Assembly (NCBI GenBank): GCA_022770425.1
Contig: JALEHY010000012.1
Location: 1 to 38,001, forward strand
Length of the DNA stretch: 38,001 nucleotides
Source: Parvimonas sp.
GTDB taxonomy: Bacteria > Bacillota > Clostridia > Tissierellales > Peptoniphilaceae
Direction of reading: 5' to 3'
Part shown: positions 16,023 to 24,306 of the stretch, piece by piece
Layout of the letters: the number at the start of each line of letters is the position of its first letter
Position numbering within the stretch: position 1 is the stretch's first letter
Notes under the pieces: model-generated
What the model was told of the DNA's origin: nothing
Databases searched by the model: none
Seen by the model: only the letters and a program-made list of their open reading frames with translations
Translations under genes and position numbers: made by a program

Positions 16023-18782
16023 CTAAATTTCTTCAACCAATTCATTCAAATCTATGAATTTTTCACTTTCTAATCCCTTATCTAATTTATTTACTTTCTT
16101 TAAATTTACAGCAGTTACTTTATATTCTGCAGTTTTAGTTATAGGGTCATAATGAGCACTTGTAAGTTGATTTACAGGAGTTTCCGCAAAGTGGAAAGTC
16201 ATATAGATAAGACCTTCTTTTACTCTGTCTGTAATTTTTGTTCTACCTACAACACTACCTCTTCTTGAAGTAACCCTTACAAAATCTCCGTCAGATAAAT
16301 CATACTTAGCAGCGTCTGCTGATGAAATTTCAACTTGTTCATGAGGATGAATTCCGTCAAGTGCATCTGAATATCTTGTCATTACATTGTAATGGTATAA
16401 AACTCTTCCTGTTGAAAGAATTATTGGATATTCTTCATTTTCAAGTTCTTTAGGTCCTTCATATTCAACAGGAACCATAAGAGCTTTTTCTCCTCTTGCG
16501 AATTTTCCATTGTGTAAAAATTTACTTCCAGGATGATTTTCATCTAAACATGGCCATTGTACGCCATTTTCTTTTTCAATTCTATCATAAGTTATTCCAC
16601 GATATGTAGGCATACATTTTCTGATTTCATCAAATACTTCTTCAGAACTTGTCCAATCAAACCCATGTCCTCCAAGTCTTTTTGCGACATCTGCAAGTAT
16701 AGTCCAGTCAATTCTTGCTTGTCCCGGTGCTTCAACCGCTTTTCTTACTCTTTGAACACGTCTTTCAGATGCTGTAAATGTTCCATCCTTTTCAGCATAA
16801 CAAGTAGCAGGTAAAATAACATCTGCAAGTTTTGCAGTTTCTGTCATATTAATATCTTGTACTACTAAGAAATCTAAGTTATTAAGTGCATGTTTAACAT
16901 GATTTGCATCCGGATCTGAAAGCACAGGATCTTCTCCCATGATATACATAGCTTTAACCTTACCTTCAGCGGCACCATCTAACATTTCAGGAATTCTAAG
17001 TCCCATTTTTCTGTTTAATGTAGTATTCCAGTGTTTTTCAAATGTTTTTACATTTTCTTCTTCTAAGACTTTATGATATCCCGGAAAATAATTTGGAAGT
17101 GCAGCCATATCACAGGCACCTTGAACATTGTTTTGTCCACGAAGAGGATTTATTCCTCCACCAACTTTTCCTATATTTCCACACAATAAAGCAAGATTTG
17201 AAAGATTCATTACATTTGAGGTTCCGGTTGTATGTTCTGTAATACCTAATGTATAGTAGATACCTGCTCTTTCTACAGAAGCATACATTCTTGCAGCTTC
17301 AAAAATTTGTTCTACAGGTACAGTAGTAATTTTACTTACCAATTCAGGAGTATATTTAGAAACAAGTTCTTTAACTTCTTCAAATTTTTCAACCTTATTT
17401 TCAACATATTCCTTGTCATATAATTCTTCAGTTATGATTATATTCATAATCCCGTTAATCAAAGCAGCATCAGTTCCTGACTTTAATGAAATATGCAAAT
17501 CAGCTTCTCTGGCAATTTCAGTTTTTCTTGGATCAATTACAATTAATTTTTTACCTTGTCTATGTGCTTGTTGCATCTTATTTCCTATTATAGGATGTGC
17601 TTCCGTTGTATTAGAACCGATAACAAACATTAAATCTGTTTCAAAAACTTCATTTACAGAGTTTGTCATTGCTCCTGAACCTAATGTTGTTGCAAGACCT
17701 GCAACCGTAGGAGCATGTCAGGTTCTTGCACAGTGATCGACATTGTTGGTTCCTATTGCAACACGCATCATTTTTTGAAATGCAAAGTTATCTTCATTAC
17801 ATGTTCTTGCAGAACTTAATCCCGCAACTGAGTCAGCACCAAAAGTATCTTTTATATTGCCTATTTTTTGAGCTACTAAATCTAAAGCCTCATCCCAAGT
17901 TGCTTTTTCAAAAACTCCATTTTTCTTAATAAGAGGATCTGTAAGTCTGTCTTTACTGTTAATTAAATCAGTGTGAAATCTACCTTTAACACAAAGCTCT
18001 GTACCGTTTATCGGAGAATCCGGATTTGGAGTAACTCCTATTACTTTTCCGGTTCTTGTATTAACATTCAAATCAAAGTTACAACCTGTTCCACAGAAAG
18101 GACAAGTTGTTCTGACTTTTTTAACTTCCCAAGGTCTAACTCCCATTAATTGCTTATTTAATAAAGCTCCTGTTGGACAAACACTTATACATTGTCCACA
18201 GAATCTACAGTTTTCAGTATTAAGGTTTAAATCTTTATGTGTTCCGATTTTTGACTCAAATCCTCTGCCTACAAAATCAATTGCACCTGTAACTTGAACA
18301 TCTTGACAAACTCTCACACATTTACCGCAAAGAATACACTTGTTTTGATCTCTTATCATAACAGGATTGTTTGTATCAAGTTCATGATGTTGCACTTCTC
18401 CAATCCATGTTCCTTTTTTCATTCCGTATCTGTAACAATATTCTTGTAACTTACAATTTCCAACCATATCACAAGTTAAACAATCACTTGGGTGATTAGA
18501 GAACAATAAATCTAATATATTTCTTCTTATTTTTGTTAATTTTTCGCTTTCAGTATTTATAACCATACCGTCTTTTGCAAGCGTTGAACAAGCAGTTTCA
18601 AGTTTTCTGCTTCCTTCTATCTCAACAAGGCACATTCTACAACCCGCAAAAGCGGTAAGACTTTTTTCATAGCATAGATTAGGAATATCCACTCCAACTT
18701 TTTTAGCAGCTTCAATAATAGTAGTTCCTTTTTCTACACTGACAGCTTTACCATTTATAGTTAAATTTATAATATTAGCCAT
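16023..18782 (-). CDS. fdhA: NAD-linked formate dehydrogenase alpha subunit, selenoprotein
   Basis: A 919-residue molybdenum/tungsten formate dehydrogenase with Sec at residue 355. The N-terminus is NuoG-like: a [2Fe-2S] domain (Cys37, 48, 51, 65), a His-Cys [4Fe-4S] site (His97, Cys101, 104, 110) and two ferredoxin-type clusters (Cys149-160 and 192-202). The catalytic part starts with CPFCGTGC (Cys227, 230, 234) and ELCVKGRF. The in-frame UGA (17720-17718) lies in CARTUHAPTVAGL, exactly where FdhF-type enzymes carry Sec before His. The reading frame continues 564 codons to 16023. A canonical SECIS hairpin follows the UGA. The gene has AGGAGG before ATG 18782 and is 15 bases after the NuoF-like gene. 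It oxidises formate, or reduces CO2, passing electrons to the NuoF/NuoE-like subunits. Confidence 0.95.
17689..17720 (-). promoter_or_regulatory. Bacterial SECIS element of fdhA
   Basis: On the minus strand the UGA (17720-17718) is followed by 11 bases and then GGUUGCAGGUCU, matching the core of the E. coli fdhF SECIS as I recall it. GUUGCA (17705-17700) pairs with UGCAAC (17694-17689) around the loop GGUCU. Spacing and loop fit SelB-dependent Sec insertion. Confidence 0.9.
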
Positions 18783-18797
18783 AGTAACCTCCTGAAC

Positions 18798-20393
18798 CTA
18801 TCTTCTTATTATGGCATTAACCGGGCAAGCTGCCTCACAAGAGCCACATTTAATACATTTTTCAGGTTCAATAACATGTAATTCTTTTTGTACACCTTGA
18901 ATACAATCAACAGGACAAGCTTTCGCACATTTAGTACAACCAACACACTTATCAGTAATGAAAAATTCAAGAAGTGATTGACAAACTCCGGCAGGACATT
19001 TCTTATCATAAATATGTGCCTCATATTCATTTCTAAAATAATGAAGTGTACTTACAACAGGATTTGCCGCTGTTTGACCAAGTCCACAAAGTGAAGCAAC
19101 AGTAATAGTTTCTGAAAGTTCTTCAAGTCTTTCTATATCTCCGTCTTCACCTTTTCCTGAAGTTATCTTTTCCAAAAGTTCAAGCATTCTCTTTGTACCT
19201 TCTCTACAAGGAACACATTTACCACAAGATTCTTCAACAGTAAAATCCAAGAAAAATCTTGCAATATCAACCATACAGTCAGTTTCATCCATTACAACCA
19301 TACCACCTGAACCCATGATTGATCCGATTTTAGCAAGAGATCCGAAATCAACCGGAGTATCAAAATAATCAGTAGGAATACATCCGCCTGAAGGTCCTCC
19401 TGTTTGAACTGCTTTTACTTTTTTTTCATTTCCGGTACCGCCACCGATACCATAAACTATTTCATTTATTGTCGTTCCCATAGGTACTTCAACAAGTCCT
19501 GCATTTGCAACTTTTCCTACAAGTGCAAAAACTTTGGTTCCTGAACTGTCTTCAGTCCCGATATCTCTATACCATTTAGAACCTTTTTCTAAAATTTGCG
19601 GAACATTTGCAAAAGTTTCAACATTGTTAAGAACAGTCGGTTTGTTAAAAAGTCCTCTTACAGTAGTTCTGTAAACTTTTGTTCTTGGCATACCACGTTT
19701 ACCTTCTATCGACTCAATAAGTGCAGTACCTTCTCCACAAACAAATGCCCCTGCTCCAAGTCTTAATTCAACTGAGAAACTAAAATCAGTTCCCATAATG
19801 TTATTACCTAAAAGATTAGCTTCTTCCGCTTTTTTTATAGCTTCTCTTAAATTTATTACAGCTTTAGGATATTCTGCTCTTACATATATAAATCCTTTAT
19901 CCGCTCCGATAGCAAAACCACAAATAGCCATTCCTTCAAGAACAGAATGAGGATCACCTTCTAATATAGATCTGTCCATGAACGCACCGGGATCGCCCTC
20001 ATCCGCATTACAAACTACATATTTTTGTCCTTTAGGTTGTTGCATAGCACCTTCCCATTTTCTTCCTGTTGGGAATCCTGCACCACCACGTCCTCTAAGG
20101 CCTGAATTTTTCATTTCTTCAACTACTTGTTCAGGAGTATATTCACTTATTACTTTTGCTAAAGCATAATAGCCACCAAGTGCTACATATTCTTCAACAC
20201 TATGTTCATTAACTATTCCAAAATTCTTTAAAGCAATCCTTGTTTGTTTTTCAAAAAATTCACCTTTAAGACGAATACCATTTTCGTCAATTATGTACTT
20301 ATCAGGTTCTTGCTTTAATCTTTCTATCAATAGAGGATAGTTTTTTTCTTTGATTTCATCTAAAATCTTAATATCCACTTCCGCTTTGGTCAT
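18798..20393 (-). CDS. NuoF-like NADH-binding flavoprotein subunit of formate dehydrogenase
   Basis: A 531-residue NuoF/HydB-like subunit. It binds FMN and NAD(H) through GLRGRGGAGFPTGRKW (residues 98-113) and GAGAFVCGEGTALIESIEG, and carries the N3-type [4Fe-4S] site ESCGKCVPCREG. Two ferredoxin-type [4Fe-4S] motifs end the protein (CVGCTKCAKACPVDC and CIKCGSCEAACPV). Unlike many HydB proteins it lacks a full N-terminal thioredoxin-like [2Fe-2S] domain, having only about 65 unassigned residues. Start ATG 20393 follows AGGAGG. It lies between the NuoE-like and fdhA genes, so it should link NAD(H) to formate oxidation or CO2 reduction; the extra clusters allow ferredoxin as a second partner. 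Confidence 0.9.
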   Translation of the reverse strand: MTKAEVDIKILDEIKEKNYPLLIERLKQEPDKYIIDENGIRLKGEFFEKQTRIALKNFGIVNEHSVEEYVALGGYYALAKVISEYTPEQVVEEMKNSGLRGRGGAGFPTGRKWEGAMQQPKGQKYVVCNADEGDPGAFMDRSILEGDPHSVLEGMAICGFAIGADKGFIYVRAEYPKAVINLREAIKKAEEANLLGNNIMGTDFSFSVELRLGAGAFVCGEGTALIESIEGKRGMPRTKVYRTTVRGLFNKPTVLNNVETFANVPQILEKGSKWYRDIGTEDSSGTKVFALVGKVANAGLVEVPMGTTINEIVYGIGGGTGNEKKVKAVQTGGPSGGCIPTDYFDTPVDFGSLAKIGSIMGSGGMVVMDETDCMVDIARFFLDFTVEESCGKCVPCREGTKRMLELLEKITSGKGEDGDIERLEELSETITVASLCGLGQTAANPVVSTLHYFRNEYEAHIYDKKCPAGVCQSLLEFFITDKCVGCTKCAKACPVDCIQGVQKELHVIEPEKCIKCGSCEAACPVNAIIRR

Positions 20394-20402
20394 AAAATCC
20401 TC

Positions 20403-20888
20403 CTATTTGTACTTTCTCATAATTCTTCTAATGTCTGCTTTTTTTATATGTGCATAAACATCTTCATTTATTGTAACAACCGGAGCTAAATTACATTCTC
20501 CGATACAACGAGTTTGAATTACAGAAAATTTTAAATCTTCTGATGTACCACCAACTTCAATACCTATTCTGTCACAAAATTCATTCAAAATATCCTGTGC
20601 GCCCTTTACATAACAAGCAGTTCCCATACAAACAGAAACTTGATATTGTCCTTTAGGTATAAAAGAAAATTGAGAATAAAAAGTTGCAACTCCAAAAACT
20701 TTTGCAGGAAAAATTTTCATTCTTTTAGCAATTAAATCCATAACTTCTTCCGGAAGATAACCAAAAATATTTTGTGCTTCTTGTAAAACCGGCATTAATG
20801 CACCGGGAATATCTTTCTTTTGGTCAATAAATTCACAAAGAGCATCTATCTTATCTTGATTTTCTTCAATGTTAAAAACAAAAGCCAT
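20403..20888 (-). CDS. NuoE-like [2Fe-2S] subunit of formate dehydrogenase
   Basis: A 161-residue thioredoxin-fold [2Fe-2S] protein of the NuoE/HydC type. The four cluster ligands are in place: Cys87 and Cys92 (CMGTAC), Cys128 and Cys132 (CIGEC). The preceding helix region contains PEEVMDLIAKRM and VFGVATFYSQF, typical of the family. It is the first gene of the nuoE-nuoF-fdhA operon, 9 bases before the NuoF-like gene. AAGGAGGG precedes ATG 20888. It passes electrons between the NuoF-like flavin and other clusters in the complex. Confidence 0.9.
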   Translation of the reverse strand: MAFVFNIEENQDKIDALCEFIDQKKDIPGALMPVLQEAQNIFGYLPEEVMDLIAKRMKIFPAKVFGVATFYSQFSFIPKGQYQVSVCMGTACYVKGAQDILNEFCDRIGIEVGGTSEDLKFSVIQTRCIGECNLAPVVTINEDVYAHIKKADIRRIMRKYK

Positions 20889-20970
20889 AATGTCCCTCCT
20901 TAAAATAATTATACAAAATAACGTTATTCTTTATAAAAAATATCGCATTTTCGTATTTTATTAGGTCATA

Positions 20971-20999
20971 AGTATAGCAAAATTTTTTCATTTTTTCAA
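20971..20999 (-). promoter_or_regulatory. Promoter of the formate dehydrogenase operon
   Basis: On the minus strand TTGAAA (20999-20994), a 17-base spacer and TATACT (20976-20971). The leader would be about 75 bases. Confidence 0.7.
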
Positions 21000-21135
21000 G
21001 CTTTTTTACTTTTAGTCACTAAAAATTTTTAATAAAATTTAATTAATTTTTTTTATTGGTAACAGTATTTTAGATAAATTTTAACAATTTAATTTTAGAA
21101 TATACTTTAATAATCATAAAAACAAAAAATAAAAA

Positions 21136-21157
21136 AAGTCCGAATCATTTCGGACTT
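21136..21157 (-). terminator. Terminator after veg
   Basis: AAGTCCGA (21136-21143) and TCGGACTT (21150-21157) form an 8-base stem with a 6-base loop. On the minus strand it follows the veg stop and runs into a T tract. Confidence 0.8.
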
Positions 21158-21169
21158 AAAAAACATATA

Positions 21170-21409
21170 CTAACTTGCTTTCAAACTCACTACAGATGTC
21201 AAAACATCAAAATATGAGTAAGAACAAACTCTTTTTTTATTTTCTTCGGTTACTATTTCGACAGTAAAAAACGAACTGAAAACGTCGTTTATTACGCCTT
21301 TAACTTCTATATATTCCTCTTTACTTCTCTTTATTGTAAGAAGAACTCCTTTTCCAATGTTGCTTTTCAAAACTTTTTTTATCTTTACCAACTTTTCTTT
21401 TGTATTCAT
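21170..21409 (-). CDS. veg: Veg family protein
   Basis: A 79-residue small basic protein of the Veg family, widespread in Firmicutes and linked in Bacillus subtilis to biofilm matrix expression; its molecular function is not settled. The family pattern is visible as LKSNIGKGVLLTIKRSKEEY followed by VKGVINDVFSSFFTVEI and SYSYFDVLTSVVSL. Length is normal. Its own promoter lies at 21431-21459 and a terminator follows, so it is transcribed alone as well as possibly by read-through from deoC. Confidence 0.85.
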   Translation of the reverse strand: MNTKEKLVKIKKVLKSNIGKGVLLTIKRSKEEYIEVKGVINDVFSSFFTVEIVTEENKKRVCSYSYFDVLTSVVSLKAS

Positions 21410-21430
21410 AACAACACCATCCTTTTTAAT

Positions 21431-21459
21431 ATCATACCATAAAAATGAAAAAAAGGCAA
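21431..21459 (-). promoter_or_regulatory. Promoter of veg
   Basis: On the minus strand TTGCCT (21459-21454), a 17-base spacer and TATGAT (21436-21431), about 22 bases before ATG 21409. Confidence 0.6.
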
Positions 21460-21483
21460 GTTTTTCATAATTTCATTATATAA

Positions 21484-22128
21484 CTACTCGGTAACTATAC
21501 TTACTCCTGCACTTACTCCAAGTCGTTCTGCTCCTAATTCTATCATTCTTATCGCCGTAGCTTTATCCCTTATTCCTCCGCTCGCCTTTACTTTTGCATT
21601 ATCTTTGACAGCATTTTTCATTATGGTTACAACTTTTTCATTTGAGCCGGCTGTACTAAATCCTGTTGAAGTTTTTACAAATTCCGCTTTTGCATCGACA
21701 CAAAGTTTAGAAACTTTTTCAATTTCTTCATCAGTTAAAAGGCAAGTTTCCAAAATAACTTTCAAAAGAGCCTTTCCTCTGGTCACATCAACAAGGGCTT
21801 TTATATCATTAAACACAAGATCAAAATCATTTGATTTCACAGCCCCAATGTTAATTACCATATCTATTTCATCTGCCCCGTTTTTTATTGCGTCTTCAGT
21901 TTCAAAAACTTTACTTTCAGTTGTCATAGCTCCAAGCGGAAACCCTACAACAGTGCAAACTTTTACATTTGTTCCTTTTAAATTATTATAACATCTTTTC
22001 ACATGACATCCATTTACACAAACTGAAAAGAAATTATATTTCTTAGCTTCTTCACATAATTTATCTATCATTTCATAAGTAGCATCCGCTTTCAAAAGTG
22101 TATGATCAATATATTTATTTAACTCCAT
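21484..22128 (-). CDS. deoC: Deoxyribose-phosphate aldolase
   Basis: A 214-residue TIM-barrel aldolase that splits 2-deoxyribose-5-phosphate into glyceraldehyde-3-phosphate and acetaldehyde. It begins with the family's YIDHTLLKADAT. The Schiff-base lysine is in AEFVKTSTGFSTAG, and the second conserved lysine is in VKASGGIRD. Length and motif order are normal. It starts 9 bases after deoD and the two form an operon that salvages deoxyribonucleosides. Start ATG 22128 is preceded by the purine-rich AGGAGAAAA. Confidence 0.95.
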   Translation of the reverse strand: MELNKYIDHTLLKADATYEMIDKLCEEAKKYNFFSVCVNGCHVKRCYNNLKGTNVKVCTVVGFPLGAMTTESKVFETEDAIKNGADEIDMVINIGAVKSNDFDLVFNDIKALVDVTRGKALLKVILETCLLTDEEIEKVSKLCVDAKAEFVKTSTGFSTAGSNEKVVTIMKNAVKDNAKVKASGGIRDKATAIRMIELGAERLGVSAGVSIVTE

Positions 22129-22137
22129 AATTTTCTC

Positions 22138-22836
22138 CTAAGCTATCTCTAAAGCTAATTTCATCATTGTTGTAAAACTTTTTTGTCTTTCTTCGGCAGT
22201 TGTTTTTTCCTCAAAATTAAAAGAGTCTGAAACTGTTAATATTGTAATTGCATTAACTCCTGCATAATTTGCATTACAATATAACGCATAGCTTTCCATA
22301 TCAACTGCAAGAACTCCCATTTTCGCCCATTTTTTCCATTCATCAGCAGATGCATTATAGAAAATATCTGAACAAAATACATTTCCTACATTAATATCAA
22401 CACCTTGTTTTTTAGAAGCCTCATAAGTTTTTCTTAAAAGCTCCCAAGAACAGTTTGCTGAATAAGTTCCATCTAATTTATATTGGTGTGCGAAATTTGA
22501 ATCAGTTGATGCAGCCATTGCAACAACGACATCATAAAGTTTAAGTTTGTCACTATACGCTCCACAGGAACCTATTCTAATCAAATTTTTAACTCCATAA
22601 AAATGAATCAATTCATAAGAATAAATTCCAATAGATGGAGCCCCCATTCCACTTCCCATAACCGAAACTTTTTTTCCGTTATATGTTCCTGTATACCCTA
22701 ACATTCCTCTTACATCATTAAATAAAGTTACATCTTCCAAAAAATTTTCAGCAATAAATTTAGCTCTCAAAGGATCTCCCGGCATCAAAACAGTTTGTGC
22801 TATATCTCCCATTTTTGCTCTATTATGTGGTGTCAT
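22138..22836 (-). CDS. deoD: Purine-nucleoside phosphorylase, DeoD type
   Basis: A 232-residue hexameric-type nucleoside phosphorylase that converts purine (deoxy)nucleosides and phosphate to base plus (deoxy)ribose-1-phosphate. MPGDPLRAKFIAENFL near the start, VMGSGMGAPSIGIYSYEL (phosphate and ribose binding), RIGSCGAY and AVDMESYALY are all diagnostic. The catalytic Asp is in VSDSF, where DeoD proteins often have SDH. It is first in the deoD-deoC operon, with AGGAGG before ATG 22836. The promoter overlaps a 26-base palindrome (22851-22876). Confidence 0.95.
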   Translation of the reverse strand: MTPHNRAKMGDIAQTVLMPGDPLRAKFIAENFLEDVTLFNDVRGMLGYTGTYNGKKVSVMGSGMGAPSIGIYSYELIHFYGVKNLIRIGSCGAYSDKLKLYDVVVAMAASTDSNFAHQYKLDGTYSANCSWELLRKTYEASKKQGVDINVGNVFCSDIFYNASADEWKKWAKMGVLAVDMESYALYCNANYAGVNAITILTVSDSFNFEEKTTAEERQKSFTTMMKLALEIA

Positions 22837-22850
22837 AAAAACCTCCTAAT

Positions 22851-22876
22851 TAATATTATATTTCAATATAATATTA
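22851..22876 (-). promoter_or_regulatory. 26-base palindrome, candidate operator of deoDC
   Basis: Perfect 12-base arms (22851-22862 and 22865-22876) flank a 2-base centre. The palindrome contains the -10 of the deoD promoter, a position suited to repression, and its centre reads ATTGAAAT on the minus strand. It may be the site of an unseen nucleoside-responsive repressor. Confidence 0.6.
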
Positions 22877-22899
22877 ACATAAAAACTCTGATTTTTCAA
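22871..22899 (-). promoter_or_regulatory. Promoter of deoD-deoC
   Basis: On the minus strand TTGAAA (22899-22894), a 17-base spacer and TAATAT (22876-22871). The -10 is within the palindrome at 22851-22876. Confidence 0.6.
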
Positions 22900-22992
22900 G
22901 AATTTAAATAAAAATACCCTTTTTACCTATTTTATTAAAAAACAAAAACATAATTTTTTTGTAAAAAACTACAATAATACAATAAAATAAAA

Positions 22993-23027
22993 AATCTGAC
23001 TTTAAATTTAACATCTAAAATCAGATT
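22993..23027 (-). terminator. Terminator of the VanY-like gene
   Basis: AATCTGA (22993-22999) and TCAGATT (23021-23027) can pair around a long loop that forms weak inner pairs. On the minus strand a T-rich tract follows. The stem overlaps the gene's stop codon. Confidence 0.55.
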
Positions 23028-23928
23028 ACTTCATTTTTAAAAATTCTTCTAATGTAATATTCTTTTCATTAATTATTTTCGCATTTTCAACTCCCACAAA
23101 TCTAAAATGCCATGGTTCAAATTTATAATTTGTCTTATCTTCTTTATTTTCAGGATAACGCAATATAAATCCGTACTTGTAAGCATTTTTTATAAGCCAT
23201 GAAAATTCCTTTGTTTCTTTAAAACTTTCATTTAGATTTTTACTTTCGTCTTCTCCGATTAAATCTACACTTTCTCCAATTTGGGATTCATTATATCCCT
23301 CATCGCTATACATTGCATATTTCACCTTTGTATCTAAATTAGGAGAATCTTTTTTTAAAGTCTTTTGATCATCATAAGATATATAATCTTTAAAAATTTC
23401 TAATTTTACACCTTCTCTATTTGCATCCGAGAACATTAAATTTACTTGTTCCAAGACTTTTTTATCAAATTTAGGTGCAAAATTACTTGGCAGTTTATAT
23501 TTTGTATTTACAAGCAAAAAGCCCTTCACTACTTTAAAATAATCTCCTTTTGATACATTTTCCAAATCTTCATTTTTAATATAGTAAAAACTTCCGTCAG
23601 TTTGAACTTTTGAAAATTCACCGTTAGTTCCATAAGTTTTCAAATACTCTCCGGATTTAACTTTTACTTTAGAGCTGTTTTTCAAGACTTTTTCATAATT
23701 TTCATACAACACAGTTTCATTTATAATTTTAGAATAGTTAGTCAAATAGTCTGTAAAATCAGTTGTTTCTTCAATTTTTATATTTTCAAAATTATATGGT
23801 AAATTTTTTTCTGATTCTTGTTTATTTTTACTGTATCTAATATAATAAAATATAGAGATTGCAATAATAACTGTAAAGAGTAAAAATATTAAAATATTTT
23901 TTTTAGAATTTTTTTTAATCTTTTCCAA
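23026..23928 (-). CDS. VanY-like (M15B) protein lacking key catalytic residues
   Basis: A membrane-anchored protein (hydrophobic segment ILIFLLFTVIIAISIFYY) with a C-terminal domain like D-Ala-D-Ala carboxypeptidases of the VanY family: LLVNTKYKLP, then AYKYGFILRYPENKE and EPWHFRFVG. The last motif keeps the catalytic Glu and a zinc His. However, the SxHxxGxAxD motif reads NESQIGESVD, so the first zinc His is Ser, and the SGYRSY motif reads KDYISY, losing the conserved Arg. A conventional zinc peptidase is therefore unlikely, and a binding role on peptidoglycan is possible. I chose TTG 23928, which has GAGGTG just upstream; ATG 23940, four codons earlier, lacks a ribosome site. Confidence 0.75.
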   Translation of the reverse strand: MEKIKKNSKKNILIFLLFTVIIAISIFYYIRYSKNKQESEKNLPYNFENIKIEETTDFTDYLTNYSKIINETVLYENYEKVLKNSSKVKVKSGEYLKTYGTNGEFSKVQTDGSFYYIKNEDLENVSKGDYFKVVKGFLLVNTKYKLPSNFAPKFDKKVLEQVNLMFSDANREGVKLEIFKDYISYDDQKTLKKDSPNLDTKVKYAMYSDEGYNESQIGESVDLIGEDESKNLNESFKETKEFSWLIKNAYKYGFILRYPENKEDKTNYKFEPWHFRFVGVENAKIINEKNITLEEFLKMK

Positions 23929-23975
23929 CTTACACCTCATATAATCTTTTTTAGATTCTGAAAAATTTTAAAATT

Positions 23976-24003
23976 AAAAGGATTTAGAATTCTAAATCCT
24001 TTT
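23976..24003 (-). terminator. Terminator after rpmF
   Basis: A 28-base perfect palindrome followed on the minus strand by T-rich sequence, just past the rpmF stop. Confidence 0.75.
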
Positions 24004-24011
24004 AAAATTTT

Positions 24012-24191
24012 TTATTCAACATCAATTACTTTTCTTCCTTTATACATTCCTGTGATTGGATTAACTCTGTGAGGAACGATTAATTCGTTTGTTTCTGAAT
24101 CTCTAACAAGAGTTACTTTAGGTAATCTATATGAAGATGCTCTTCTCTTATCTCTTCTCGCTTTTGAAGTTTTTCTCTTTGGTACTGCCAT
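24012..24191 (-). CDS. rpmF: 50S ribosomal protein L32, Cys-free form
   Basis: A 59-residue L32 protein starting MAVPKRKTSKARRDKRRAS and ending MYKGRKVIDVE. The four zinc-ribbon cysteines of the zinc-binding form are absent (the region reads LIVPHRVNPITG), so this is the zinc-independent version. AAGGAGG precedes ATG 24191. It lies directly after ackA. In many Firmicutes a DUF177 (YceD) gene sits just before rpmF, but here there is only a 115-base gap with a consensus promoter. Confidence 0.95.
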   Translation of the reverse strand: MAVPKRKTSKARRDKRRASSYRLPKVTLVRDSETNELIVPHRVNPITGMYKGRKVIDVE

Positions 24192-24224
24192 TGTAACACC
24201 TCCTTAAAAATATATAGCTATACC

Positions 24225-24238
24225 CCGTTTTTTAACGG
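24225..24238 (-). other. Small hairpin in the rpmF leader
   Basis: CCGTT and AACGG arms with a 4-base loop lie between the rpmF promoter and its ribosome site. It is short and of uncertain meaning. Confidence 0.3.
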
Positions 24239-24249
24239 ACAACAAAAGT

Positions 24250-24278
24250 ATTATACTATACAAATACAATTTTGTCAA
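24250..24278 (-). promoter_or_regulatory. Consensus promoter of rpmF
   Basis: On the minus strand TTGACA (24278-24273), a 17-base spacer and TATAAT (24255-24250): a perfect sigma-A promoter, about 60 bases before ATG 24191. Confidence 0.85.
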
Positions 24279-24306
24279 TATATTTTTAATAAATTTCAAA
24301 TACAAA

